64,000 nt of DNA from Armatimonas rosea (GTDB lineage: Bacteria; Armatimonadota; Armatimonadia; Armatimonadales; Armatimonadaceae): contig NZ_JACHGW010000001.1 in the NCBI RefSeq assembly GCF_014202505.1, forward strand, positions 1,550,001-1,614,000. Direction: 5' to 3'. The first letter of the stretch is position 1; the number at the start of each line of letters is the position of its first letter. Made by a program: the position numbers and the translations under genes. Below, piece after piece: positions 25,515-34,200 of the stretch. The notes below the pieces were generated by a model that saw only the letters and a program-made list of their open reading frames with translations, made no database searches and had not been told where the DNA came from.

Positions 25515-26243
25515 CGATACAGACCAGCCGCCGTCTACCGTGAGGGTCTGCCCGGTGATCTGCGCGGCGCTCTCGCTCAGCAAGAACAGTGCGGCCTTGG
25601 CGAGCTCGTCGGCATCGAGCAGATCCTCGGCGAGGGGCTGCTTGGTCTTCATGAGCGCTAGAATCTCGGCATCACCCTGGGCGCGCTGGCTCATGGGCGT
25701 GCGCACCAGCCCCGGCGCGACCGCGTTCACCCGAATCTTCTGCGGCGCGTAGTAGGAAGCGAGTGTCGTCACCAGACTCAAGATCGCGCCCTTACTCGCC
25801 GCGTAGGCATGGGTCGCAAACTTCCCCGGCTCTGGGTGTGTCGCCAGCACCGACCCCGTCAGCACCAAACTCCCTCCCGTTCCCTGCGCCAGAAACTGCG
25901 TGAGCGCGGCGCGGGCGATAAAGAAAGTTGTGTCCAAGTTCAGCGCGAACGTCTGCCGCCAGCCCTCGTCGGTGCAGGCGTCCAGCGGCCCATCCCCAAA
26001 CCGCCGCCCCGACCCACCGACCACGCAGAACACGCCATCCAGGCTCCCCAGCTCCGCCACCGCCGCCGCCACCGCCGCCGTCGCCTGTGCGGAGTCGGTC
26101 AAGTCCGCCGCAAAATACGGCACCCCGAGCGCCGCGCAGTCGTCGGCGTGCAGGCTCGTCACAAAAACTTTATGCCCCGCCGCCGTTGCCAGCCGCACCG
26201 TCGCCGCCGCAATCCCCGTCGCGCCCGTAATGAGAAGGTTCAT
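25512..26243 (-). CDS. Short-chain dehydrogenase/reductase
   Basis: A 243-residue classical SDR. The N-terminal TGATGIAAATVRLA is the NAD(P)-binding TGxxxGI variant. VVGGSGRRF stands for the NAG-type strand, LVLTGSVLA has the catalytic Ser, and YAASKGAIL the catalytic Tyr-x-x-x-Lys. The C-terminal GQTLTVDGGWSVS is the typical family end. It oxidises or reduces a hydroxyl/keto group of an unknown metabolite. It starts 3 nt after the small coiled-coil gene at 26247, so it may be cotranscribed with the DUF6932 pair. Confidence 0.88.
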   Translation of the reverse strand: MNLLITGATGIAAATVRLATAAGHKVFVTSLHADDCAALGVPYFAADLTDSAQATAAVAAAVAELGSLDGVFCVVGGSGRRFGDGPLDACTDEGWRQTFALNLDTTFFIARAALTQFLAQGTGGSLVLTGSVLATHPEPGKFATHAYAASKGAILSLVTTLASYYAPQKIRVNAVAPGLVRTPMSQRAQGDAEILALMKTKQPLAEDLLDADELAKAALFLLSESAAQITGQTLTVDGGWSVS

Positions 26244-26246
26244 GCG

Positions 26247-26459
26247 CTACGCGGCTTTAGGGTGTTGCTGCCGTTGACGAAGCAGATAGTCACAGACATC
26301 AGCTTGAAGCTGGCCAAGCTGCTTATCATAGCCCTCTGCGGCGAGGGGGATCAAAGCCGGTTGGGTCTCAGCGAGGTGGCGGCGCATGGCCTCCTGCATA
26401 CCCTTAAAGCTCGCAATTTGGTTCAGGGCGATCTCAAGTTGGTCTTTTGTCTCAATCAT
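26247..26459 (-). CDS. Small helical partner of DUF6932 protein
   Basis: A 70-residue mostly helical protein (MIETKDQLEIALNQIASFKG, then QLGQLQADVCDYLL). Short proteins with a similar opening and a Gln/Leu-rich second helix are often found beside DUF6932 genes. The ATG overlaps the DUF6932 stop by ATGA, so the pair is translationally coupled. A toxin-antitoxin-like role is a reasonable hypothesis but not shown by the sequence. Confidence 0.6.
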   Translation of the reverse strand: MIETKDQLEIALNQIASFKGMQEAMRRHLAETQPALIPLAAEGYDKQLGQLQADVCDYLLRQRQQHPKAA

Positions 26460-26902
26460 AGGGTTAGTTCCACTAGTCCTTTCGGTTTCTTATCTTTGTT
26501 GAAATCGAAGCCATCTAGGCGGCAGAACTCTGGGAACTTGCGTAGGGCGGCTTCGGAGAAAAAGAGAAGGTCAGCTTTGTAGAGCTCTTTGCATACCTGG
26601 TAGTTGAGGAGCAGCTGGGCCTCTTGATTCTGAACCAAGATTTCCTCGATACCTTCTGCTCCAATGAAGATTGCATCGAAATCACCAGGATTGAGCTTCG
26701 TGGAGATAAAGCTCCCATCAAGCAACAGGCGACCTCTCAAACCATGGCCGCGTGCCCGGTCTCGCCAGAGGAGTAAGCGCTCAAGAATTTGTTGTCGTTG
26801 TGTTCCGGGCTCACCGCCAAATGTTTGGCACAACTCGTCCCAGGTGATGGCATGATGTCCTTCTGGGAGCCAGCCATCGTCACGAAAATCAGGGAGTGCC
26901 AT
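26456..26902 (-). CDS. DUF6932-like nucleotidyltransferase-fold protein
   Basis: A 148-residue protein beginning LPDFRDDGWLPEGHHAITWD, the opening typical of DUF6932. DGSFISTKLNPGDFDAIF (about residues 66-83) fits the nucleotidyltransferase pattern hG[GS]...Dh[DE]h, with two acidic metal ligands. A C-terminal region (ADLLFFSEAALRKFPEF) follows. Related minimal nucleotidyltransferases act as antitoxins or toxins that modify proteins or tRNA; the target here is unknown. ATG 26902 is chosen because TATAAT lies 7 nt upstream; a longer frame to 27022 is rejected. Confidence 0.7.
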   Translation of the reverse strand: MALPDFRDDGWLPEGHHAITWDELCQTFGGEPGTQRQQILERLLLWRDRARGHGLRGRLLLDGSFISTKLNPGDFDAIFIGAEGIEEILVQNQEAQLLLNYQVCKELYKADLLFFSEAALRKFPEFCRLDGFDFNKDKKPKGLVELTL

Positions 26903-26909
26903 CGCGAAA

Positions 26910-26915
26910 ATTATA
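26910..26915 (-). promoter_or_regulatory. -10 box for leaderless DUF6932 module
   Basis: Consensus TATAAT on the minus strand with 7 nt to the ATG at 26902. Confidence 0.55.
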
Positions 26916-26939
26916 TCGCACCGCCGCTGTTCGCTTCGC

Positions 26940-27350
26940 TCAGATTTGCTCACGGGAAAAATAGAAAGGCAGGAAGTTCTTCCGTTGCTTGACATATTGA
27001 AAGCGAACTCGCCACTGCCCATATCTATCGTCGTTGTAACTCAGAAGTAGCTCCATCTTGCCTGGGGAATCGCCAAAGTAGAGTCCTTCCAGACAGTAAT
27101 CTTCTTGTGGCTCCCGTACAAACGCCGCGATATAGCGTGTGGCCGTCTCAAGGAGCGCATGAAGCTGTGGCAGAGCCAGCTCCACAAAAGGGAGGTGAGT
27201 GGAATCAAAGTCCTCGGGCGTGCCAGGGAGCTCGATTTCTAGGGGAAAGCAGAGCGTCGGATCAGGAGCGATCCCGAGGTCGCTTGCCTCCAAACGTGCC
27301 AACCAAGCACTCTCGCTCGGCCAGTAGGTTAGTTTCTCCAAAATTGGCAT
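26940..27350 (-). CDS. Unknown soluble protein
   Basis: A 136-residue protein (start ATG 27350, MPILEKLTYWPSES) with an alternating strand-rich middle (FVELALPQLHALLETATRYI) and a C-terminal YGQWRVRFQYVKQRKNFLPF segment. I recognise no family. It ends 37 nt upstream of the DUF6932 start and may share a function with that small accessory cluster. It is divergent from the 27375 gene, with start codons 25 bp apart. A TACACT box lies 9 nt before ATG. The longer frame to 27578 runs through the neighbour's promoter and is not used. Confidence 0.55.
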   Translation of the reverse strand: MPILEKLTYWPSESAWLARLEASDLGIAPDPTLCFPLEIELPGTPEDFDSTHLPFVELALPQLHALLETATRYIAAFVREPQEDYCLEGLYFGDSPGKMELLLSYNDDRYGQWRVRFQYVKQRKNFLPFYFSREQI

Positions 27351-27359
27351 GGCTGGTTC

Positions 27360-27369
27360 AGTGTACAAT
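27360..27369. promoter_or_regulatory. Overlapping divergent -10 boxes (27350 and 27375 genes)
   Basis: Minus-strand TACACT (27360-27365) overlaps plus-strand TACAAT (27364-27369). The plus box is 5 nt from GTG 27375 and the minus box 9 nt from ATG 27350. Both cannot be occupied at once. Confidence 0.45.
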
Positions 27370-27374
27370 AAGCC

Positions 27375-28112
27375 GTGGCAATTGAGCACTTTGAGCGTCC
27401 CTTCACCGATGATGAGCGGGATACGCTTCAAGACCTTGTGGCTCACCTGGAGCAGGAGCTTGCGGAACCTCCGAAGCGCCGACCTGGGGCGAGGCATCCG
27501 CGAACGGTTCACCTGCGTGTGACAGCACTGCTTCTCTTTGCTTTGATCGTGTTGGCGCAAGACCCCACACGACTGCACTTTTGGTGCCTGGTTATCCTGC
27601 TCAGTCTTGTGTTTTTATGGTGGGGCTACCCTCAGCGGCGGCACGCCTGGGAGCTGCGGGAAGTGGAGCGGGAGGAGATGCGAACTGCTTGGCGACCCCC
27701 GCGCGAACGAACATTAAGCGATGCGCGTCTTGCGCTACAGAAGGGCACGATCCATGAAGCACGCCTGACTGCCGACGCGCTGGTGGCTTTTGACGATGAT
27801 GAGTACTTTCTTGGCTTCTACCGCGTCGAAGAGAGGCTCTGGCTGTGTCTCGAAGCTCTTGACGACTGGCCGGTGCGCTCCGAGTTTACGATCTGCTGGC
27901 ACGAAGCGCGATGGCCTTATATTGCCACATCAAGTGGGAATGCGCTGGAGATTATCAAGCCGCAATGGGAGGATGACTCTCCAGCGTGGGAATTGGTCTC
28001 TTGGGAGAATGGTGATCTCTTTGAGCTATCGCTCGATGAGCTTCTCACGGTGACACCGCAAGTGTTTGGGAAAGCACTCCGTGGGAATTTGTTCTCGTCT
28101 CCCGCACGATAA
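27375..28112 (+). CDS. Membrane-anchored protein of unknown function
   Basis: A 245-residue protein. Residues 1-44 are charged and cytoplasmic-looking. Two adjacent membrane helices follow (about 48-62 VTALLLFALIVL and 68-86 FWCLVILLSLVFLWWGY). Residues 100-245 form a soluble domain rich in Trp and acidic residues (FDDDEYFLGFYRVEERLWLCLEALDDW). No catalytic motif is seen. The GTG start is set by the TACAAT box 5 nt upstream. Its composition is lower in GC than the flanking metabolic genes, as is the case for the other small genes at 26.2-27.4 kb. Confidence 0.65.
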   Translation: MAIEHFERPFTDDERDTLQDLVAHLEQELAEPPKRRPGARHPRTVHLRVTALLLFALIVLAQDPTRLHFWCLVILLSLVFLWWGYPQRRHAWELREVEREEMRTAWRPPRERTLSDARLALQKGTIHEARLTADALVAFDDDEYFLGFYRVEERLWLCLEALDDWPVRSEFTICWHEARWPYIATSSGNALEIIKPQWEDDSPAWELVSWENGDLFELSLDELLTVTPQVFGKALRGNLFSSPAR

Positions 28113-28257
28113 ACGTGGGGCAATGGGGCGTTCCGCCGCGCCTTCGGCGGTAAAAACGTGTACCGACGAGGAACGAGGAGGCGGCCGAAGGCCCTACAGC
28201 CGGACGTTTACCGTCCATGGTGCCGAAGGCCCCATAGCCTCACGATCTCCGTCTTGG
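28113..28257. repeat. Dispersed repeat, copy 2, with extra palindromes
   Basis: 28160-28216 is an inverted near-identical copy of 20028-20084. Upstream is the hairpin CCGCCGCGCCTTCGGCGG (28132-28149), and downstream CCGAAGGCCCCATAGCC repeats a unit also seen near 20120. The GAGGAACGAG core is at 28168-28177. No coding potential. Confidence 0.75.
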
Positions 28258-30585
28258 CTACCCGGATTGTTTGTAGAGCGCCTGGAGCTGTGAGGGAGTG
28301 ACCGCGACAAAGTCGTCGCCGAGGATTTCTAGGGTTTTCTTCAGATCCCCGAGCTTGGAGCCCCAGTTCCAAATGAAGGCATTGATAAACGCGGGGCGGT
28401 TTTGACCCGCACGCTCCCGGATTTGCTTAGCGAAGTGCTCCGGGCCGCTGCCGCTGGTGGCGGCGCGGAAGACACTCTGGCCGGTGGGGAGGGTGTAGGT
28501 TAGCTCGTGGTAGTTTGTCACTCCTGCGTGGCCGTAGTCGGGCATGAGGTAGGTGGTTTGGGGGAGAAGCGGCCCGACTTTGGCGATATCGGCGGTATCG
28601 ACATCCATCAGGCGGACGGTGTTCATGTCCATCTTCGCCATGTACTCCTGGGTGCGGCCGTAGAAGTAGCGGAAGGCGGCGTCGCGGTCTCTCAGTGCCG
28701 TGCCCCACGACGGTGGGTAGATATAGGCGACCCCCGAGACATCGCAGATAAACTCATCGTTCTCCGTGGCGTGCTCGTAGTACCAGCGTGCCCAGGTGGG
28801 GGCGAGGTCGATCAGGGTTGGCCCCATGCCCCAGCCGACCGGAATCTGGCCGCGCATAGGGTCCTCGAAGTAGCGCCGGAAGTAGCCGCGCCAGGTGCAG
28901 AGGTTGTCGCCGTCGCTCATGGTGAAGCAGACATAGACCTTGGTCGGGTCGAACTTGGGCGGCGCGGGGCGTGGCTTCTGCTTGAGCGTGGCCGCCGGGA
29001 CACCGCTGTGGACCGAGAGATTGGTGATGAGGTCGCTCACCAGCGTGATCTTGCCAAAGCGGCTCCCCAGCGCCACGCCATCGTCTTCTTGCAGCCCCAT
29101 CCCATCGCCGTGCCACCAGAACCCGCGCACCACGGCCCCGAGCGGGAGCTTGGCGAGATAGGCCCGCAGCTCCTCCAGCTCCGCCGCCATGTCCGCGCCC
29201 GGGAGGTGCGCCGCCTTCGGGCCGGTGATCCAGAACACCGACGCCTTCGACGCGATCAGATGGTCCAGCCCGCCCTGGTCGAAGCGCACGGGATCGAGGC
29301 TACAGGTGAGATACGGGTCTTGCTTGGCGATGAGCTTGGTGCGAATAAAGCGCAGGGCGGCGGCGTTATTGGCAAACTTCCCCCGCAGGTCGGTCTTGAT
29401 CGCGAGCTTGTGGCGCTTCGCCAGCGCGGGCGTCTTGCAGACCAGCAGGCTCTCTTGGCCGGCCAGAGTCACCGCCACGCACGGTGACGCGTAGACCTTG
29501 GGATCACAGACCACGGCACCGCGGTACTCGTTCTTGAAGGTCTCCAGCAAGGAGAACGGATCGCTGACCATGAGCGGCTTGTCGGTCGCGCCTTGCCGCT
29601 GGAGCTCGTCGAGCCAGAGCGTGTCGTCGTCGTCAGTGAGGAAGTAGATACGCGGCTGGGTGCGGTTGACGAGGCCCTGGAGCGAGAAGAGGAACACTTT
29701 CTCATCGGGGGTGAGTTTGCGGATATCAGCCACATGAAGCTGGCGCGCGGGCGGTGGCAGCTTGGGCTGGAAGGTCGAGTAGCGCCGGGGCACAGTCGGC
29801 AGGACGACATCGCTATAGACCGCCGGGCGCGGCAGGGCATCGAGGCGACGAAACGCGCTCGTCGTCTCGCTGACACTGAGCTTTCCCGCCTGGGCAAGGG
29901 CGGCGACTGTCGCACGGACCACGAGCTGCTGGCTCTCGTAGCCCTCCCTGTCTCGCTGGCCGAGACGAAACGTCCAGGCATCCACGGCGCCCGCAAACGG
30001 CCCGCTCTCATGCACCACCAGCGCCACCAAGGGCCGCGCGGCATCGCCGAGGGCGGGGATGAGGCGCACGCCTTGGGGAAGCGACTTCGGATCGAGCCAC
30101 TGCGGTGCCGGGCGCGGGAGCGGCGTCTCCGTGACAATTCCCTTGAGGCGCAGCGGGTCGCCGGTCGCGATGGTCGCCGGAGCAGTCGTCTTGCCCGGCC
30201 CCGCAAACCCGCCCACACCGATTCCGTTCTCGCCAAAGCGCGCGGGCGCGTCCTCGTGGCCTGTGTCCACAAACGCGCCGTCTTTACGAATCACGGGGTG
30301 CGTGAAGGGAATCCCCGACGTAATCAGCGAGCCCTTGTCTTGGTGGAACCGGCGCAGGTTCGCAAATGCCACCTTGGGGAATGTGTTGCCCTGTGGCAGG
30401 ATCAGCGCCGCAAAGCGCTGGGCATTGAACCGACTGGTATCGGCAAGGGCGGTGCTATCGAGCAGCTCGGCCTCGAAGCCTGCGGCCTTTAGATCGTGCA
30501 CAAGGTTGCGCGGCGTGAGCTGGGCGCTGACGCCGTAGGTGGGAAAGTCTCTCTCGTCAAAGACCGCGACACGGGGAAAACTCAT
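28258..30585 (-). CDS. GxGYxYP-family putative glycoside hydrolase
   Basis: A 775-residue protein. Residues 1-220 form an N-terminal domain resembling a glutamine-amidotransferase/ThuA-like flavodoxin fold (PRVAVFDERDFPTYG, ALILPQGNTFP). From about 290 onwards it matches the GxGYxYP family of putative carbohydrate-active proteins: NRTQPRIYFLTDDDDTLWL, then CFTMSDGDNLCTWRG with the DGDN motif, and DVSGVAYIYPPSWG as the name-giving motif. The enzyme reaction is not established for the family. AAGGAG lies 5 nt before ATG, a strong Shine-Dalgarno. No signal peptide is apparent. Confidence 0.8.
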   Translation of the reverse strand: MSFPRVAVFDERDFPTYGVSAQLTPRNLVHDLKAAGFEAELLDSTALADTSRFNAQRFAALILPQGNTFPKVAFANLRRFHQDKGSLITSGIPFTHPVIRKDGAFVDTGHEDAPARFGENGIGVGGFAGPGKTTAPATIATGDPLRLKGIVTETPLPRPAPQWLDPKSLPQGVRLIPALGDAARPLVALVVHESGPFAGAVDAWTFRLGQRDREGYESQQLVVRATVAALAQAGKLSVSETTSAFRRLDALPRPAVYSDVVLPTVPRRYSTFQPKLPPPARQLHVADIRKLTPDEKVFLFSLQGLVNRTQPRIYFLTDDDDTLWLDELQRQGATDKPLMVSDPFSLLETFKNEYRGAVVCDPKVYASPCVAVTLAGQESLLVCKTPALAKRHKLAIKTDLRGKFANNAAALRFIRTKLIAKQDPYLTCSLDPVRFDQGGLDHLIASKASVFWITGPKAAHLPGADMAAELEELRAYLAKLPLGAVVRGFWWHGDGMGLQEDDGVALGSRFGKITLVSDLITNLSVHSGVPAATLKQKPRPAPPKFDPTKVYVCFTMSDGDNLCTWRGYFRRYFEDPMRGQIPVGWGMGPTLIDLAPTWARWYYEHATENDEFICDVSGVAYIYPPSWGTALRDRDAAFRYFYGRTQEYMAKMDMNTVRLMDVDTADIAKVGPLLPQTTYLMPDYGHAGVTNYHELTYTLPTGQSVFRAATSGSGPEHFAKQIRERAGQNRPAFINAFIWNWGSKLGDLKKTLEILGDDFVAVTPSQLQALYKQSG

Positions 30586-30622
30586 GAAATCTCCTTGGTT
30601 TTACAGCGCTTTGTTGCGAGTT

Positions 30623-30743
30623 GCGAGGAGTTGAAAATTCCTCGCTAGAGGCGCTTCGCGCCGAACGTCCTGCCGGACGGTGAATCGCCCGTGAGGGCGT
30701 CCGGCAACTTGTTGCCTTCAGCGAGGGATTTTCAATCCCTCGC
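30623..30743. repeat. Cluster of hairpins including two copies of a 23-bp unit
   Basis: GCGAGGAGTTGAAAATTCCTCGC (30623-30645) and GCGAGGGATTTTCAATCCCTCGC (30721-30743) are 10-bp stems with 3-nt loops and similar sequence. Between them are GGCGCTTCGCGCC and a GGACGG...CCGTCC-like palindrome sharing words with the 20028 repeat. Gene-free. Confidence 0.6.
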
Positions 30744-30753
30744 AAACTCGTGC

Positions 30754-31884
30754 TCACACGCCGGGTGCGCTTCCCGCGGGGAGCTGGCGCACCTCGCCGA
30801 CTATTTTGGGCGCGTTCTCATTGGCGCTGGCAATTGCTGCAAAGCAGAGCGCGAGGCTGGCGAGGTTGCTACGTGCAGAGTTGCGCGGCTCGCGGTTCTC
30901 CTCAATGGCGCAGAGCAGCTCGCCCATCGTGCCCTTGAAGCCATCGTTGAACCACGTCCCCGTGAGCTCTGGTGTCGCGACCCCCGCCGCTGTGGTCAGC
31001 GTCACGGTCTGCGTGCCGAGATCGGGGCCGGTGCTGGTGAGGGTGCCGTCGGTGCCCGCGACAAACGTCCGGTCCAGCGAGCCGTGCTTGACATGGGCAT
31101 CGAAGATAAGCGATGCCTGGCCACCGTCGAGCTGCACCAGTGCCTGCGCCAGCATCGGTGGCCCGATGGTCTGTCCCGCGGCGTGGGCGCGGGTGGCATA
31201 GACCGAGCGTGCCTTGCCGGGAATCAGCGTACTCACAAAGTCGAACCAGTGGATGGCGAAGTCGTAGAAAACCAGGTCGTAGATGCTCTCAAACGCCGTG
31301 CCCTTCACCCACGTGTGGTCCCAGTGCACCCCGACATGGGCAGAGATCACGTCGCCGATTAGCCCGGCCTGCACTGCCTCGCGGATATACGAAAAATGCG
31401 GTGCCCAGCGCCCGTTCTGGTTCACGGCGAGCTTTACCCCCTTTGCCTCCGCCAGATCACAGAGCCGCTCGCCGTCGTCGAGCGAGAGCACAAAGGGCTT
31501 CTGCGAGAGCACGTGCTTCTTGGCCGTCAGCGCCGCCTCCACCAGCGGCAGGCGCTCACGCGGGTGCGACGCAATGTCCACAACCTCGATCTCGGGGTCG
31601 CGCAGAATGTCCGCAAAGTCCGTGGTCACCCGCGCCTCAGGGTAGAACTCGGCGCGGCGCTTCTCGGCTTTTTCGATATCGACATCGCAGAGGGCCACGA
31701 CGTTGTAGCCCTGCGCCGAGTACGCGCTGAGGTGCGCTTGGGTGATCCCACCGCAGGCGATGAGCCCGATCTTGGGGGAGTAATGCTTGGGTTTGGGGGG
31801 CAGGTAGGGCAGCTCCGGCGCGGCCACGTGCTGCTGGACGCTCGCTTTCAGCGCGTAATCGTCCGTTGTTTTCTCATCGCTCAT
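30754..31884 (-). CDS. Gfo/Idh/MocA family oxidoreductase
   Basis: A 376-residue NAD(P)-dependent sugar dehydrogenase-like protein. IGLIACGGITQAHLSAYSAQ starts the Rossmann fold at about residue 38 and VVALCDVDIEKA gives the cofactor-specificity Asp. VLSQKPFVLS replaces the usual EKP with QKP; the Lys is retained. Residues 150-340 form the C-terminal alpha/beta domain with YDLVFYDFAIHWFDF, where the His aligns with the usual catalytic histidine. The substrate is unknown. The first 36 residues are an extra, charged extension. It is followed by the GxGYxYP gene, suggesting carbohydrate metabolism, although hairpins separate the two. Confidence 0.87.
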   Translation of the reverse strand: MSDEKTTDDYALKASVQQHVAAPELPYLPPKPKHYSPKIGLIACGGITQAHLSAYSAQGYNVVALCDVDIEKAEKRRAEFYPEARVTTDFADILRDPEIEVVDIASHPRERLPLVEAALTAKKHVLSQKPFVLSLDDGERLCDLAEAKGVKLAVNQNGRWAPHFSYIREAVQAGLIGDVISAHVGVHWDHTWVKGTAFESIYDLVFYDFAIHWFDFVSTLIPGKARSVYATRAHAAGQTIGPPMLAQALVQLDGGQASLIFDAHVKHGSLDRTFVAGTDGTLTSTGPDLGTQTVTLTTAAGVATPELTGTWFNDGFKGTMGELLCAIEENREPRNSARSNLASLALCFAAIASANENAPKIVGEVRQLPAGSAPGV

Positions 31885-32006
31885 GCCGCTACCGTTCGGC
31901 GGCGACGGGGGGATTTCCTTTTCCTTCAGGCGCATAAATGGGCCTGCTGTTGCGGCAAGACCCGTAAACGGGCCTGGGGAGGTTTGTTTGGGGTATGGTT
32001 GTGGGG

Positions 32007-34142
32007 ATGGACTCTGCAGAAAACCTGGCGCGGCTCTGGGAGCGTGAGGGGCATCCGCTTGTGCAGGAAGAGGTGCCGTGGATTCTCTTTGATCCCGCTT
32101 CTCGGGAGTCGGTTTTGCAGGCTGTGATGTTGCTGAAGCCGGAGGTTGCGGAGAGCTTCTTGGGCGCGCTTGTGCGAGTGACTCCATTGGCGGACTTGGG
32201 CATGCAGGCTCTCGCTCGCCGTTCGGATGCTCGCCGTGAGGTTCTTGAGCGGCTCCTAGAGAACTTCTGGAGCCGCTCCGATTTGTACCAGGTTCCACAA
32301 GTGGGGCTTCGGGCTTTGCGGGACTCTACACATCCACAGCTTGCCACCTGGGCCACGGACTGGGCCTTTGCTCTTCTGAAAGAGAAGTGGGGGAGTGTGG
32401 TTGAGTTTTGTCCTTGGGTGATCCAGAGAAAAATCACCCGTATCATCGGGCTTCTGGGGCAGCCCCAAGCGATTGGGCTACTCACGGTGCTTTGGGATAA
32501 CTTAGAGGGTGACGATACCCTTGCGATGGAGTGTGGAATCGCGGAGGCACTGGGGCTAATCGGTGGTCTAGAGGCGGTGGAGGCACTGGTGGCACGCTGG
32601 AACCACCGAGAGGGCAGAGAGGCTCAGGAGCTCCATAAAGAGATCATTGCGGCGCTGGCGGATAGTGGTGAGCCTGGCGCGTTGGCGTCGCTTCTTAAAG
32701 TCGCAAAACCCTCTGAGGTTGCGGCAGGACGGCACTTCCAACTGGAGGCGCTGTGCGGGCGCGAGCCCGTGGAAGTCCTTCTGGCGTGGCTCGCACAGCT
32801 TCCTAGCGAAGGGGCATGGGGGCTGCACAATGCCATAGAGAAGGCACTAACGGATTACTTTTCGCAAGAGCCTGAGGATACGCTTTTAGCTCGCTGGGAT
32901 GCCGCGACTGGACAGGGAACTGGTTATGTACAGAGCGCTATTGCCAAGGCGTTTGGCAAGCGCGCCGAGTACTCCGATATTGATGCTCTGCTGGAGAGAC
33001 TGAGCCGCTTTCAGGATGAGACCAACTGGCACGTGCAACAAGAGCTGGCTAGCGTACTGGAAAGGCTCTTTGTCAAGGAGCCCGTTGCAGTTCTCCTTGA
33101 GCGCTGGGATCGTGCTGAGGGCTACACTGCTTGGCGGATACAAGTTGCTCTGGCGGGAGCACTGCAGAAGATTGGCGATCAGACGGCGGTCCCTGCGCTT
33201 CTGGTGCGATGGGAAAGTGCGGAGGGGGAGAAGGCTCACGCCGTGCAGCGGGCCATTGCAGAGGTCGTGGGCACCTTGGGCGATAGTACTCACCTTGATA
33301 TACTCTTGAGATACTGGGATGCCGCCGAAGGCGAGGGGGCCATTACCCTCCAAGAGGCACTTGCATCGGCGATAGGGGAGCTGGGAAATCCGCGCGGTGT
33401 TGGGGCATTGTTGGAACGCTGGGACACTGCTCAGGCGGAGAGGGATCTCTCTGTATCTGTCCTTCGTGCGATAGGCAATCTGGGAGGGAACAACGCTATT
33501 ACGTTACTCTTTGACAAGTGGGACTACTTTGTGGCTCTGTCTCAAAGGCGGCGGCATGACTATAACACCGATATTTTGCTTTATACCATCGCCTGCGTCT
33601 TAGGACGGATTGGGAATGAAGCTGTGCTTGCGGGACTGCTGGAGCGCTGGGAACACGTTGAGAGGCAACGTCTATACACCAACGCTGGTATTAAAGGGGC
33701 TCTTGAAGAACTCTTTGCTCAGGAATCACCAGAGCGCCTTTATGAGAGATGGGGCCAGGCGACGGGCTCCAAGTCTGAGGAGATTCGTGCGGTGATTGCC
33801 AAGGTGCTGGAGACCAAGTTCCGTGCGGAGCAATCGGTTTCGTACCTGATGGCACAGTGGAATTGTGTTGAAGGAGAGCAGGCTGACTTGGTGAAGTGTG
33901 CCCTCCTTCGTGCCTTGGGTGCCCATGCGAGCGTTGGGGCTGTGGACGCTCTCTTGGAGCACCGGGACTCTCTGGATCACGAAGAGAATGGCTACCTCCG
34001 AACGCTTCGCAGGGAATCGCTAGAGCAGCTTGGTCTCACAGCCCTCCCACGAATCTGGGAGACCTGGTGCTCCCCAGCACAAACTGACACCAAACGCGCC
34101 GCTATGGGACACCTCCTTTTTGCGCTAGCGGCACGGGCCTAA
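32007..34142 (+). CDS. Large HEAT-like repeat protein with RW(D/E) repeats
   Basis: A 711-residue protein of at least twelve helical repeats of about 40-50 residues with a recurring LLxRW(D/E)xAxG signature (LLARWDAATGQG, LLERWDRAEGYT, LLVRWESAEGEK, LLERWDTAQAER). Each is followed by two amphipathic helices of HEAT type. It is cytoplasmic by sequence and most likely a scaffold. Base composition is lower in GC than its neighbours, suggesting different ancestry. ATG 32007 has a TATGGT box 7 nt upstream; the in-frame ATG at 31995 is an alternative. Divergent from the Gfo/Idh gene. Confidence 0.72.
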   Translation: MDSAENLARLWEREGHPLVQEEVPWILFDPASRESVLQAVMLLKPEVAESFLGALVRVTPLADLGMQALARRSDARREVLERLLENFWSRSDLYQVPQVGLRALRDSTHPQLATWATDWAFALLKEKWGSVVEFCPWVIQRKITRIIGLLGQPQAIGLLTVLWDNLEGDDTLAMECGIAEALGLIGGLEAVEALVARWNHREGREAQELHKEIIAALADSGEPGALASLLKVAKPSEVAAGRHFQLEALCGREPVEVLLAWLAQLPSEGAWGLHNAIEKALTDYFSQEPEDTLLARWDAATGQGTGYVQSAIAKAFGKRAEYSDIDALLERLSRFQDETNWHVQQELASVLERLFVKEPVAVLLERWDRAEGYTAWRIQVALAGALQKIGDQTAVPALLVRWESAEGEKAHAVQRAIAEVVGTLGDSTHLDILLRYWDAAEGEGAITLQEALASAIGELGNPRGVGALLERWDTAQAERDLSVSVLRAIGNLGGNNAITLLFDKWDYFVALSQRRRHDYNTDILLYTIACVLGRIGNEAVLAGLLERWEHVERQRLYTNAGIKGALEELFAQESPERLYERWGQATGSKSEEIRAVIAKVLETKFRAEQSVSYLMAQWNCVEGEQADLVKCALLRALGAHASVGAVDALLEHRDSLDHEENGYLRTLRRESLEQLGLTALPRIWETWCSPAQTDTKRAAMGHLLFALAARA

Positions 34143-34200
34143 ATAGCCATCTCAGCCCGGAACGGGCTTCGCGGCCGCAGGCCACTGCAGACGCCTCATT

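Noticed and set aside
26903-27022. Longer start for the DUF6932-like gene
   Set aside because: The extension runs through the TATAAT box at 26910-26915, and family similarity begins at the internal ATG.
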